Source: Oceanicoccus sp. KOV_DT_Chl (lineage in GTDB: Bacteria; Pseudomonadota; Gammaproteobacteria; Pseudomonadales; Dasaniaceae). Taken from it: DNA of 64,000 nucleotides. The notes below the pieces were generated by a model, which did not search any database, was not told where the DNA came from, and worked only from the letters and a program-made list of their open reading frames with translations. This document shows, in pieces, positions 1 to 9,382 of this stretch (its first letter is position 1; each line of letters begins with the position of its first letter). Made by a program: the position numbers and the translations under genes. The stretch is from contig NZ_FQLF01000002.1 in the NCBI RefSeq assembly GCF_900120175.1, positions 1,054,001-1,118,000 of the forward strand, given 5' to 3'.

Positions 1-603
1 ACAAGGTAAATGTCGCATGTATGATTAACGGCGCAAGAAAACCGAACACCACGAAAGCGGCAAAGGCGGGACCTAACATCGTTCCAATTTGACTGGCCGC
101 ACCCAGCCGGCTTAATTGCGCGGTGCGCTGTGCCAATGGCACCGAGTCAACGACATAAGCAGAACTACTGGGTACGGTAGCACACATAAACCACACTAAC
201 GCCACCCGGGTGCCGACAAACAAGCCGTACATAAAAAACCCGAGACAAGCCCTGCTAAACCAAGGTAGCTAATACCACTAAAAATATACGTTCCAATAGA
301 ATAGCCAAGCAGCCCCACAATAATAATCGGCTTCCTGCCGGTCTTATCACTGCGACGTCCCCAATAGGGTGCGCCTAAAAAAAATGCCAAAGACGTTAAC
401 GCTGTCAGTGCAGTGATAGCTAATTCTTTTGGCTGAAAATAAATACCGAGTGCGGGTAAATCTACAATTAATAAATCAACACCCAGCTCTCTACCCAGCA
501 TTGGCAAAATCGCAAACACCACGGTTTGCCCCATGCCGATAGCCACTAGCGCACCGTACAATAAAACCTGAGTACGCCAGGGTAAACCGTTCGCTACAGA
601 CAT
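1..603 (-). CDS. MFS transporter, C-terminal part beyond the window, frameshifted
   Basis: Reads from the start at 603 towards base 1 and leaves the window. The first 122 or so residues carry membrane segments and the major facilitator motif A (GRRSDKTGRKP, about residues 82-92), typical of TetA/MdtG-like drug-proton antiporters in the inner membrane. The frame then runs into a stop at 196-198. Adding one A to the A6 run at 233-238 (T on the coding strand) restores an open frame to base 1 with more membrane-like sequence (starting MYGLFVGTRVALVWF). It lies 31 bp downstream of the GST gene on the same strand, so the two are probably co-transcribed. Substrate unknown. The break may be a base-calling error. 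Confidence 0.8.
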
Positions 604-634
604 GATTATTTCTCTGGCAACAGGGATAACAAGA

Positions 635-1363
635 TCACACCAGCGCCTTTTGGTCGGCAGCAGTGCCAGCAGGCAAGGTCAGTAAGTCCACCCGCTCGCG
701 CCAGGCCATTAAAGCAGGCAATTCCAACATCAAGGCATTCGCTTCCTGGGCGCGCTCTAACACGGTACACATACTCACAACACTGATATCGGCAATAGAT
801 AGCGCATCGCCTAACAAAAACTCATGCGCTGACACTACTGTATTTATCGCTGCAAAATGTTTAGCCACTTCGGCACACACAGCAGCAGGTTCTTTTCTAC
901 CGATACCTTGGGCACTCGCTTGCTTGCCAATAATTTTTCCAATCATTGGCCGCAACACCTTAACCAGCAAGCCCTTGTCGTCCATCAATAAATCGTCAGC
1001 TAATAAACCGGCATTATGCGGCCAGCAGCGCATGGTTAAATCATAAAAATACAAACTTTCATCAGCCCAATCTTCAAGAATATGCATCTGTGCCTGTAAC
1101 AATGGATCAGTAGGCGTTAACGGCTTACTACTATCCAGGGCATCTAAATACGCAACAATATCAGTGCTATCGGCTATAAACTTCCCAGCATGCTCCAGGA
1201 TAGGCGCCTTACCGCGTGGATTAATCTTTTTAATCTTCCCCGCACCACTGATACCGTAGTCAACAGTATCAAACGCTATTTGCTTGTAATACATGACGCG
1301 CCGTATCTTGGCTGCGAACGGCGATACCCGATATTGATGCAGTATAGGTTTATCAATAGCCAT
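635..1363 (-). CDS. Glutathione S-transferase family protein
   Basis: 242 residues, a normal GST length. The N-terminal thioredoxin-like half has SPFAAKIR near residues 14-21, the cis-proline loop GKAPIL (Pro54) and the glutathione-contacting acidic-Ser pair (D65-S66). The C-terminal half is helical with the N-capping motif region LSIADIS near residue 190. Cytosolic. The family conjugates, isomerises or dehalogenates electrophiles with glutathione. The substrate cannot be told here. It precedes an MFS pump by 31 bp, a pairing that suits detoxification. Confidence 0.85.
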   Translation of the reverse strand: MAIDKPILHQYRVSPFAAKIRRVMYYKQIAFDTVDYGISGAGKIKKINPRGKAPILEHAGKFIADSTDIVAYLDALDSSKPLTPTDPLLQAQMHILEDWADESLYFYDLTMRCWPHNAGLLADDLLMDDKGLLVKVLRPMIGKIIGKQASAQGIGRKEPAAVCAEVAKHFAAINTVVSAHEFLLGDALSIADISVVSMCTVLERAQEANALMLELPALMAWRERVDLLTLPAGTAADQKALV

Positions 1364-1439
1364 AAAAATTCACTTCATACAGTAATGAGCAGTGTAGCTA
1401 CTCAGGTTTTTGTTACGCAATGTAAGATACCGACGCACT

Positions 1440-1997
1440 TTACAATAATACGAAGCCGCCGCTGATATAAGGATGTAAATACAAGCCGCCACCATAAATA
1501 ACCGCGGTAACTATTAACCACAGTATATCTCTAGACACGGCAACAGCTGGCTTGGCTTGCGGTGGTTTTCTTCGCGTTAATGAGACGGTTTTAAAAATGG
1601 CAAACACGAAAAAACTGCCAAACAACAATACAGACGCCAAATCGCCATTAGCCGACAAATGCGCCAAACCCCAGAATGCAACAAATGCCAGCATAGGATG
1701 ATGTAATTTGCGCTTTATATTGGTGGGTAAAAAAATCGCAGCAAAACAAGCCATTGAAAGCAGCATCAAACCATGAGTAATATGCCTCCCCCATACCGGT
1801 GGCTGCCATAACTCTATAAACTCAGCCTGACCTTTGCCCTGTACCAATAACACCATCCCCAGCAAAGAAAGCAACGCATAAAAAGGCATATAACCTTTCT
1901 CGCCCATCACCCCAATTAATCTTGCCCGGGTATTACCAATATTGGGTATGCAATGTATTGCATAGAAAATAACTAAACCCACTACTAATGTATTCAT
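1440..1997 (-). CDS. NnrU family membrane protein
   Basis: 185 residues with about five hydrophobic segments. It shows NnrU hallmarks: HCIPN near residue 15, LARLI-type sequence RARLIGVMGEKGY, then HITHGLM and LHHPMLAFVAFWGLAHLSANGDLASVLLFG, where the histidines sit in the membrane helices. NnrU was named from denitrification loci and is related to NnrU/MAPEG-like isoprenoid enzymes. Its biochemical role is not settled. No denitrification genes are nearby. Stands between the GST and DMT genes on the same strand, with gaps of 55-80 bp. Confidence 0.85.
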   Translation of the reverse strand: MNTLVVGLVIFYAIHCIPNIGNTRARLIGVMGEKGYMPFYALLSLLGMVLLVQGKGQAEFIELWQPPVWGRHITHGLMLLSMACFAAIFLPTNIKRKLHHPMLAFVAFWGLAHLSANGDLASVLLFGSFFVFAIFKTVSLTRRKPPQAKPAVAVSRDILWLIVTAVIYGGGLYLHPYISGGFVLL

Positions 1998-2052
1998 TAT
2001 CCACCTATTATTTTTTTGGTTAAATTCATGGCTTTACTTTATCCGATAATTG

Positions 2053-2946
2053 TTAATGCCGGTTATTGCGCTTCAACAATAGTGAAAACATATTCTCGTA
2101 TAAAAATAGGCCTAACAAAATCAAGGCTGAACCAATCAGTGCGGTAGTGGTTAATTGTTCACCTGCTACAAACTTGCCGATCATTAATGCACCCACCGGT
2201 GTAATCAACAAAATCAGCGATACCAAGCCCACACTCACTCTTTTTAATACGTAAAAAAATGTTACGAAGCCGAGCAATGATCCAACTATTGCCAAATAGC
2301 CTATAGCGATGACACTGGTAGGACTAAACACCAGATGGATATTGCCATCCAGAAGCCACCAACCAAGCAACAAGCCTGGAATCGAAAACACCATGGAGCC
2401 TACCGTTTGATTCAACGGCGACATCGATTGCTCAGCCCCAAAACGTTTGACCAAAACCGCACTCAGTGAAAATAATAGGGTTGAACAAAGCACCAGACCG
2501 ATACCGATACCACTGCTGTTATCGACAACAATCTGCCCATAATAAATAGTGATCAAGCCAGCAATAGCAATAATTTGTGCAATCGTTTTTTGTACCGTAA
2601 ATAAGCTACCACCTAATAAAAAATAAGCAACAACACTGGTAACAAAAGGAGCCAAACCCATAATGACAGCGATTAACCCCGAACTTATCAATTCCGCGGC
2701 ATAGTAAATCAATACCAAATTAGGAAAAATCCCAATAGAACCTGCCAGATAAATTTTAAAATAACGCGGCCGTAAAACTTCACTGCGGCGGCTAATAGCA
2801 ATAATCAACGAACCCAACGCGACGGCCAACAAAGTACGTAACAAAATCGCCGCGATGGGTGTAACACTGTCATTGCTTAACTTTATCGCCAACGGAGTAG
2901 TAGACCATATAACGAGCGCTAATAAATACGCCAACTTAGTCAACAA
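2053..2946 (-). CDS. DMT superfamily (EamA) transporter
   Basis: 297 residues, about ten hydrophobic segments in two repeats of five, the usual EamA layout. The first repeat begins LAYLLALVIWSTTPLAIKLS and the second begins near residue 150 after a Ser/Gly-rich linker. The protein ends with a basic tail (LLLKRNNRH). Inner-membrane exporter of metabolites or amino acids in this family. Substrate not predictable. On the same strand as the carotenoid oxygenase 67 bp upstream of it, with which it might be co-transcribed. Confidence 0.85.
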   Translation of the reverse strand: MLTKLAYLLALVIWSTTPLAIKLSNDSVTPIAAILLRTLLAVALGSLIIAISRRSEVLRPRYFKIYLAGSIGIFPNLVLIYYAAELISSGLIAVIMGLAPFVTSVVAYFLLGGSLFTVQKTIAQIIAIAGLITIYYGQIVVDNSSGIGIGLVLCSTLLFSLSAVLVKRFGAEQSMSPLNQTVGSMVFSIPGLLLGWWLLDGNIHLVFSPTSVIAIGYLAIVGSLLGFVTFFYVLKRVSVGLVSLILLITPVGALMIGKFVAGEQLTTTALIGSALILLGLFLYENMFSLLLKRNNRH

Positions 2947-3013
2947 TTTCTGCTCCGCTTATTTCTTCCAGGTCAACTCGCGATATTAATTCGCGTGCAT
3001 AAAACAATACTCG

Positions 3014-4642
3014 TTAACTTAATTGCAAGTTATCGAGTTGCTGCTGATTGAGCCAACAACCATGCACCCCATAAGGCACTCGTTGTGGCAGATGCAATTT
3101 AGCAAGCTCTTCCATACTGGCCGCATCAATAATCACCACGTATGAACTCTCTTCCGACATTAATATATCAATAAGATAACCGTCATCCTCGGCACTGGCA
3201 TTAGCTTTAGCTACATATAGAGCTTCGCCGCCCAAGTGATCTCCATAGTCAAAATATTTGACTTCTTTTTCATTGAGTAAGTCGTACTTCATAACGCCCT
3301 TACCCATAATGCCGCCACTGCCTTGCTCATCCAGTAAATACGCATACTGTGTTTTTTGACCGATATAGGCCGTGTTATAACTGGGACGCTCATAAAAATG
3401 TTCCATTAGCTGCCGCTGCTCCGTCACTTCACCGGTATCCAGATTCAATCGATAAACATGCATCTGGGCATGCGGTTCCCTTGGCGAATGGATAGGCACA
3501 TCCGAAGGATAAGAGCGAAACACAGGCGTATACAACACAATATCAGTACCGCCATCGGCTCGCGTTTCTTCCCAGCCATTAATGGTATGCCATATATGCC
3601 CCGGCAGATCAGTCACAAACCAGCGGATAGCTTCACCTGCCTTGTGGTTACGATTAATCACCCCAAAACGCATTTTATAATCGGCATCAAAATAGAAAGG
3701 GCTCTTATGCTCACCGGTTAAACCCTTGCTATCAAAGCGCATAGACAGGTCTGGGAAAACGGTAAAGTTTTTAGTTAAAAAGTAATCATGTAAAAAACTT
3801 AATGCGGGCTTAGCTTCATACAATAAATCGTGACTCTTTAACTTACCTTCACTCACAATGCTGTAGTGAATCTTGCCACTCATAATATCAGTACTATAGG
3901 TATACCAATCACCAGTCGCCGGATCAATCTTGGGATGGGCGGTGAACGGCGTGTCTAGCTGATTACCAAATCTCTCCCACTCGCCGTCGCCATCAATATG
4001 CAATCGGCCTGCACTATTTTTTAGCTGCAGCGAAAACGGGTAACCCGTTTCCTGCAAACAATATAATTTCCCATGATGGTATTGGATAGCCGTAGTAGCA
4101 GAACTATTCTCACAATTATCCAAAGCAGGAATAACTTTGAAACGCTTTTTCAACAAATCTACAATGATTTTGAATAAAGCCGCTTTTCCGCCACCAGCAA
4201 GATCACCAAACTGACTGTAAATTTCATCTCCAGCAGCATCCTCGATTTTAAAACGAGGGGTTCTCACATAGGTATTGGAGTAAGTGGCCACGCCGTCTTT
4301 AATTTGAAGCTGATGCAACATGCCCGCGCCATTAAACATATGCATGCGGCTATTCGTATTTTCAAACTGGGTATTGGTGCCATTGCGAATATAAACGCCT
4401 TCCAAATCGGCAGGAATCGTCCCCTCTACTTTCACTTCAGCATGACTTAATTCGTTATGCACGGGAAGAAAACCCGGCTTTGAATAGGCGATGTTACGAT
4501 TATAATTTTCAATATCCAAAGCTTGCGCAATTTTTTTATCCGCTAATGACAGCAAGGGACGGGGAAATAGAACCAACAATATAATCAGCGCTAACGGCAC
4601 CGCTAGCAGACACAAAATAAGATAAGCGACAATTGATAACAT
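3014..4642 (-). CDS. Carotenoid oxygenase (RPE65 family), membrane-anchored
   Basis: 542 residues. The four iron-binding histidines of the carotenoid cleavage dioxygenase propeller are visible: His236 (FTAHPK), His285 (FLHDYF), His352 (WHTINGWE) and His527 (GVHGCW). The family splits a C=C bond of carotenoids, apocarotenoids or stilbenes with O2 and Fe(II). Unlike the other two copies here it has an N-terminal hydrophobic segment (about residues 5-27) followed by basic residues, so it is likely tethered to the inner membrane. That suits a lipophilic substrate. Only distantly similar to the copies at 9383 and 37175. Substrate unknown. Confidence 0.9.
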   Translation of the reverse strand: MLSIVAYLILCLLAVPLALIILLVLFPRPLLSLADKKIAQALDIENYNRNIAYSKPGFLPVHNELSHAEVKVEGTIPADLEGVYIRNGTNTQFENTNSRMHMFNGAGMLHQLQIKDGVATYSNTYVRTPRFKIEDAAGDEIYSQFGDLAGGGKAALFKIIVDLLKKRFKVIPALDNCENSSATTAIQYHHGKLYCLQETGYPFSLQLKNSAGRLHIDGDGEWERFGNQLDTPFTAHPKIDPATGDWYTYSTDIMSGKIHYSIVSEGKLKSHDLLYEAKPALSFLHDYFLTKNFTVFPDLSMRFDSKGLTGEHKSPFYFDADYKMRFGVINRNHKAGEAIRWFVTDLPGHIWHTINGWEETRADGGTDIVLYTPVFRSYPSDVPIHSPREPHAQMHVYRLNLDTGEVTEQRQLMEHFYERPSYNTAYIGQKTQYAYLLDEQGSGGIMGKGVMKYDLLNEKEVKYFDYGDHLGGEALYVAKANASAEDDGYLIDILMSEESSYVVIIDAASMEELAKLHLPQRVPYGVHGCWLNQQQLDNLQLS

Positions 4643-5032
4643 AATTTATTTTCCTGACACGATTGATAAGCATATGCAGGCCAATGACCCGCTAAAGGTA
4701 CGGAGATTAAATTTTAGTCATTATGGTCACACCCGGACTAACTTAAAATTATTGCCCAGATTTTTCCTATGTCGTCGCCGCTATCAGCCAAGACACAAAA
4801 CACAACACTAAATGGTTGCCAGTACAACATAGAAAGCGCCAAATCGCACTGGCCAAAGGGCTTAGTCGTTGCATTTGCTGTCTAACTGGAAAATCGATTA
4901 TATGAACCTTAAGACTTTAGTCGACTGGCAAATATCAGGATAAGGTTTAACATATCGCCCATCAGTAACGGTGAAATCTCTACCCCTCGTAAACTGAACG
5001 GCCTATTTTACAGTGAGCAATAACGCTATCGG
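4643..5032. other. Divergent intergenic region, 390 bp
   Basis: Separates the minus-strand carotenoid oxygenase from the plus-strand dienelactone hydrolase, so it must hold promoters for both. A short palindrome AGTCGACT occurs near 4918. No convincing gene, terminator or recognised operator was seen. Confidence 0.5.
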
Positions 5033-5764
5033 ATGCACTTAATGACCACCAAAGCCACCCACATTGATTACCACGACGGCAATACTATCTGCAAAGGTAT
5101 TTATTTTACCCCTGAAAATAGCCGCGAGCACTTGCCTGTTGTTTTAATTTGTCACGCATGGGATGGACTAGTACAGGAGGTGAAAGATAAAGCCATCAAG
5201 CTGGCAGAGTCTGGCTATATCGCTTTTGCCATTGATGTCTATGGCAACGGCAAAACACTGACGGATATGGCCGATATGATGCCTACCGTTGCACCGTTTA
5301 TGGCTGACCGCAAGGTGTTACTAAAGCGTTTGCGCGCCGCGGTAGACGCCGCAAAGATTATCCCTGGCGCTGACAGCAGCAAGATCGCTGCTATGGGCTA
5401 TTGCTTTGGCGGCCTCTGTGCTCTCGACCTGGCCCGTGGTGGCCACAACGATATCCAATCTGTTATTTCTTTTCATGGCTCCTTATTGCCTAACGGAATC
5501 GATACCCCGCATACAATTCCAGCAAAGATTCTTGCTATCCACGGCCACGACGACCCTATGGTCCCTCCTGAACAAGTGGCCGCGTTCCAACAGGAAATGA
5601 CGGACAAAAAAGCAGATTGGCAATTTATTGCTTACGGCCATACAGTGCACTCGTTTACTCGCCACGATGCCAACAACCCCGACTTAGGTACCGTCTACAA
5701 TGAAACCGCAGATCGTCGCTCATGGCTGACCATGCTTAACTTCTTAACTGAAACTTTACAATGA
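5033..5764 (+). CDS. Dienelactone hydrolase family protein
   Basis: 243 residues (240 if the second ATG at 5042 is used). Alpha/beta hydrolase with the DLH catalytic triad: nucleophile Cys124 in GYCFGG, an Asp in GHDDPMV (173/174) and His206 in YGHTVHSF. Cys instead of Ser is the hallmark of the DLH family, which opens enol-lactones and related esters in ring-cleavage pathways. Its stop overlaps the next start as ATGA, so translation of the three genes 5033-6689 is probably coupled. Confidence 0.9.
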   Translation: MHLMTTKATHIDYHDGNTICKGIYFTPENSREHLPVVLICHAWDGLVQEVKDKAIKLAESGYIAFAIDVYGNGKTLTDMADMMPTVAPFMADRKVLLKRLRAAVDAAKIIPGADSSKIAAMGYCFGGLCALDLARGGHNDIQSVISFHGSLLPNGIDTPHTIPAKILAIHGHDDPMVPPEQVAAFQQEMTDKKADWQFIAYGHTVHSFTRHDANNPDLGTVYNETADRRSWLTMLNFLTETLQ

Positions 5765-6219
5765 CACTGACTATGTCCATCCCCGCAGAAACAGAAATAA
5801 CCGGCTTAGTGGGTCATCAATTTCCAGGTGGCCGTTATACCATTGCCCACTGGGAAAATTTTTTACTGACCGGCTGCACTGGCGCCGAACCGCTAGCTAA
5901 TGGCGTTGTGCATCCAGTGGCACTTTTCCACGTACCGATTATGGGTGCCGGTACCAACATTGCTGAAATGTTTAAACTGGGTCAGGCCGAGTCAGACTTA
6001 TCCATCATTCCCGAAAGTTACGACTGGGAAATTTTCGAGCCACTCAAAGAAGACATGGAATATCATATCAGCGGAGAAATTGTTGCCGCTGAACGCCGCC
6101 ATAATGAACAGGGCCAAATTTACGATTGGCTGCAGTTTTGTTTTGAACTTAAAAACCCTAACCAGCAATTAACCGCACGCTCAATTATCACCTGGCAATA
6201 CACCAGAAATACATTATGA
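5761..6219 (+). CDS. MaoC-like hot-dog dehydratase, N-terminal (FAS1-type) subunit
   Basis: 152 residues, starting inside the stop of the dienelactone hydrolase (ATGA). It has the loose features of the FAS1-like dehydratase domain: an FPGGRYTIAHWEN opening, a central helix region (GAGTNIAEMFKLGQ) and a C-terminal strand with SIITWQYTR. Such subunits pair with a second hot-dog protein that brings the catalytic D-x-N-P-x-H motif, here the next gene. Expected role: hydration of an enoyl-CoA or similar intermediate. A start at the inner Met (5773) is also possible. Confidence 0.7.
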   Translation: MTLTMSIPAETEITGLVGHQFPGGRYTIAHWENFLLTGCTGAEPLANGVVHPVALFHVPIMGAGTNIAEMFKLGQAESDLSIIPESYDWEIFEPLKEDMEYHISGEIVAAERRHNEQGQIYDWLQFCFELKNPNQQLTARSIITWQYTRNTL

Positions 6220-6689
6220 GTCAGTCAACTGTGTTTAGCATCAACGGCCAGTTATTAAAGATTGGCCACCACATACCTGAATGGGAAATGGCCAGTGTCA
6301 GCCCAGAAAAAATGCGCACTATGGCAGCGATATTAAGAGATCCCAACCCATTACATTGGGATCGCACCGCCGTCGCTGCACTACCGCTTGGCCTGGGCAT
6401 GCGCACCATCAACCAAGGCCCTCTTGGCTTAAGCTACATGATCAATATGCTGCATTGCTGGACGGGGCCTGAATCGATAAAACGGTTGCATATGACGTTT
6501 CCGCAAGTTGTACTCGACGGGGAACACGTCGTCGCCAAGGGCACCATCACCCAATTACGTACTGAAAAAAATCAAGCACTAGTGGATTGTGATATTTGGT
6601 TAGAACATCAAGAAAGAGGCGTTTTATTATCTGGCAACGCTACTGTTTGCCTCAATACTAATGACGCAAATCCATTGAATAATGATTAA
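6216..6689 (+). CDS. MaoC-like hot-dog dehydratase, catalytic subunit
   Basis: 157 residues, again coupled by ATGA to the gene before. The hydratase-2 motif is clear: RDPNPLHWD near residues 41-49, supplying the catalytic Asp and His. With 5761-6219 it should form a two-chain enoyl-CoA hydratase/dehydratase. The downstream neighbour is convergent. The set dienelactone hydrolase plus split hydratase suggests processing of a ring-cleavage or terpene-chain intermediate as its CoA ester. Confidence 0.8.
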   Translation: MSQSTVFSINGQLLKIGHHIPEWEMASVSPEKMRTMAAILRDPNPLHWDRTAVAALPLGLGMRTINQGPLGLSYMINMLHCWTGPESIKRLHMTFPQVVLDGEHVVAKGTITQLRTEKNQALVDCDIWLEHQERGVLLSGNATVCLNTNDANPLNND

Positions 6690-6764
6690 GTCAAGTTGAC
6701 TGAGCCAACCCTGAGCACTTTACTGATAGCAGGGATTTAAGGCACTTCGCACTCAGCGAAATAA

Positions 6765-8143
6765 TCAAGTTTCATTAGTCCCCACTTTTTTGGGCCTGCG
6801 ACCCTCGATGTAATCATCAATCAACTCATGCAGCCGTTGGGTGCGGCTTTCCTGGCCGGATAAATACGCGCCTTTATAAGCTCTTGAACGCATGCCCTGC
6901 TGCTGAGCTGAAAATATTGCCAAGTCTTGATCGATCGTCATTCCCATTGACTGCTCGCCCAGCATAAACATTTCATGCTCCACTACTGCATCGCGCGCCA
7001 CGAAGCCATCAGTAGTAAATACCATTGACGTTACCCCCTCGGGCGCGGGAGCGTACCACCAGTTATCAAAAATACATTGCTCAGGGTCGGTAGGGTGTGG
7101 TCTGGCTCTTAGAAAGTGAAAACCATCAACCCACAATGACACGGCAAAATTAGGGAATAAGGTGTAATGATAAGCATCTGTTAACTGACTATCGTTCAGT
7201 TGATTAAAGTATTCATAACCTCGACCCGGCCCAAGTTTTCGCCGGGCTTGTTGCAAGGCTTCCCGGGTTTCCTCGCCGCGCCCTTGAAATCAGCGGGATC
7301 CAATTCCCACTCCCGCAAGATACTCGCTAACGGCTCGCCAATTTCTGCTTCTTTATCAATCGACGGGCCACCGTAACCACCTAACATAATCATCCGGCTG
7401 TGACCTTCATCAGCCATATCGAATCGAGTATTTTTGTAGTTGGTATCAACACCGGAATGGATACGTGATTTTTCGATACTGACACCCTTGGGACGGTGCA
7501 CGGTATTGACGTGATAGGACTCGTTAAAATTATCCATCACCACTTTCCAATTCACCGGCAACAACACACTTTTAGCGACATAGCGCTTCCAGTTTTCAAT
7601 ACCATAGACTTCCCAGTCATCCCACACCGGCCCCAAAAATTTCTTAAGACTAACACTCTCTGGATCCATATTAATCCAGATAAAACCGGCGAAGGTTTCA
7701 CTCTTAACTGGCTCGAGTGTTACCTTGCCGCAGGGATTACCCGCAGGAAAATCTTCAGGGTCCTGCACAAAATCCAGCTCACCATCACGGGTCCAGGCCC
7801 AGCTATGGTAGGGACAAACAAAACGCCTGACGCTACCTTTGGCTCGACTAACTAAACGCTGGCCCCGATGCTGACACACGTTATAAAACGCTTTGATACT
7901 GCCATCATCCTGTCGCACCATCAGTATCGATTCAGCACCCACTTCTTCTTGCTGCCAATCACCGGGATTTGGCAATTCATCTTCACGCCCTAACAGCAGC
8001 CACACTTCAGCCCACATATGCTCAAATTCTTTATCTGCAAATGCTTTCGATGTGTAGTGATAGCCTTCAATGTTATGTCCGCGCAATGCTTGTTGTGGCC
8101 ACCCAGGTAAATCCGACTTATGCTTGTTATTGTTCGCTGTCAC
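6765..8143 (-). CDS. Rieske aromatic ring-hydroxylating oxygenase alpha subunit, frameshifted
   Basis: Two overlapping frames make one protein of about 459 residues. The upstream part (start 8143) has the Rieske cluster ligands C90/H92 (NVCQHRG) and C110/H113 (CPYHSW) and the mononuclear iron site MDNFNESYHVNTVH. The downstream part (6765 to about 7280) supplies the C-terminal catalytic domain (EYFNQLNDSQLTDAYHYTLFPN). Adding one base to the CCC at 7281-7283 gives an unbroken join, FKGRGEETREALQQARRK. The enzyme would hydroxylate or demethylate an aromatic or other cyclic substrate with electrons from a ferredoxin. Divergent from a SnoaL gene. Confidence 0.88.
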
Positions 8144-8311
8144 AATTCATCCTCGGCCATCGTTGCGCGCCTTATCTTCAGTGCTAACTATGAATCTAAA
8201 AATAGAATAATGGCAGGGGTGCGATTAGTCACTAAGCTAAAAGTCTGATATTAAAGCCCGTTTTTTTTCGCATAATAGGATGATGGCAATCAAATTAAAG
8301 GAATACCTCTC

Positions 8312-8722
8312 ATGGCAAATCAAAACACCCTTGACCGCCAAGCAACCCAGGATGTGATGCTAAACTATGCTGCCGCCGTTGATGATCACGACCATGAACG
8401 CTATCAACACTGTTTTGCGCCGCAGGTAAACGTTTTCGGATTTGGAGAAGAAATATTTCGCGGACGAGAAGCATGGCTGGGTTACGTCTGGCCCGCACTG
8501 GAACAATACCAGAGCACCCAACATTTACTCGGCCCACAATTGGTGAACTTTAACGATGGCATTGCTGATACCCGCAATGACGTACAAGCGTTCCATCAAC
8601 TCAAGAACGATTCCAGCCAATTTATTCTGTGGGCAACCTACCATACCCAAATGCAATTCATTGATGGCGAATGGAAAATAACCCGCCATCAGCTAGTGGT
8701 ACGAGGCAGTAAAACACAGTAA
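8312..8722 (+). CDS. SnoaL-like / NTF2-fold protein
   Basis: 136 residues. Opening TLDRQATQDVMLNYAAAVDDHDHERYQHCFAPQV and closing WKITRHQLVVRGSK are typical of the SnoaL_4 nuclear transport factor 2-like group. These small cone-shaped proteins act as cyclases, isomerases or dehydratases, and the same fold forms the beta subunit of ring-hydroxylating dioxygenases. AAAGGA precedes the start by about 10 nt. Transcribed away from the Rieske gene at 8143, so the pair may share a control region. Confidence 0.8.
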   Translation: MANQNTLDRQATQDVMLNYAAAVDDHDHERYQHCFAPQVNVFGFGEEIFRGREAWLGYVWPALEQYQSTQHLLGPQLVNFNDGIADTRNDVQAFHQLKNDSSQFILWATYHTQMQFIDGEWKITRHQLVVRGSKTQ

Positions 8723-8820
8723 AACCTTATTCATCATCACGATGATAGCAAGGCTTAACGCCGTTTTTAAAACTCGCCCGCGAGATTGGTAAAGCACTAT
8801 CTTATTTTTTACTTAACATT

Positions 8821-9246
8821 CTATTGCAACTTTATTTCGACCCTGGTTACATCGCTGTCGACGGTAACTACAGCATCCTCAAACTTAGGCGGCCCAAATT
8901 TTCCCATCGGCTTGGAAAACCCAAACGGCTCTTTAGGGTAGCCAATAAAATTGGTATCCAGTTTTTTATTTTCGTTTAAGTCCTGAAAAATTGAAACGGC
9001 ATAGTTACCCTCAGGGATATCATCAATAATGATCGACACATTATCGGTAGAGCTAACAACATAAGCCGCCTCTTTAAAAGGCGGGTACTTTGGTTTCTTT
9101 TCCAACCAATCATCAGGCTTATCAATAATCGCAACTAATATTGTGCCCTTGGCATGCTCAATATTAGAGACTGATATTTCTAACTGTTCGGCCATACCCC
9201 ATGCAGAAGTAAGAGACAGCATCAACGTGACTATGATTTTTGGCAT
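8821..9246 (-). CDS. DUF2141 domain secreted protein
   Basis: 141 residues with a signal peptide (hydrophobic TLMLSLTSAWGMA, predicted cleavage near residue 19). The mature part matches the DUF2141 pattern: LEISVSNIEHAKGTILVAI, then a PEGNYAVSIFQDLNENKKLDTNFIGYPKEPFGFSK block and a beta-rich end. Likely a periplasmic beta-sandwich protein. DUF2141 has no settled function, though family members are often seen near carotenoid-related genes, and here it sits beside a carotenoid oxygenase. Confidence 0.8.
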   Translation of the reverse strand: MPKIIVTLMLSLTSAWGMAEQLEISVSNIEHAKGTILVAIIDKPDDWLEKKPKYPPFKEAAYVVSSTDNVSIIIDDIPEGNYAVSIFQDLNENKKLDTNFIGYPKEPFGFSKPMGKFGPPKFEDAVVTVDSDVTRVEIKLQ

Positions 9247-9338
9247 AACTATATTCCCTGATTATTATTTACTGATTATGATCACTTAATTAACTTAATT
9301 GATGAGACTATAGTCTTAGCGATAATAAAACCAACAAA

Positions 9339-9365
9339 AAAGGGCTGAGTATTAATCAGCCCTTT
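9339..9365 (-). terminator. Intrinsic terminator after the carotenoid oxygenase
   Basis: Perfect 10-bp inverted repeat AAAGGGCTGA / TCAGCCCTTT with a 7-nt loop. On the minus strand it is followed by a T-rich tract (from the A6 run ending at 9341), 18 bp past the stop at 9383. It may also insulate the DUF2141 promoter. Confidence 0.85.
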
Positions 9366-9382
9366 AGTCTTTATCGGCGTAA

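Noticed and set aside
6689-6701. Palindrome AGTCAA-G-TTGACT over the stop of the second dehydratase
   Set aside because: Half-sites recall the 20-bp dyad, but the spacing is far shorter and it lies between convergent genes, so it is unlikely to be an operator.
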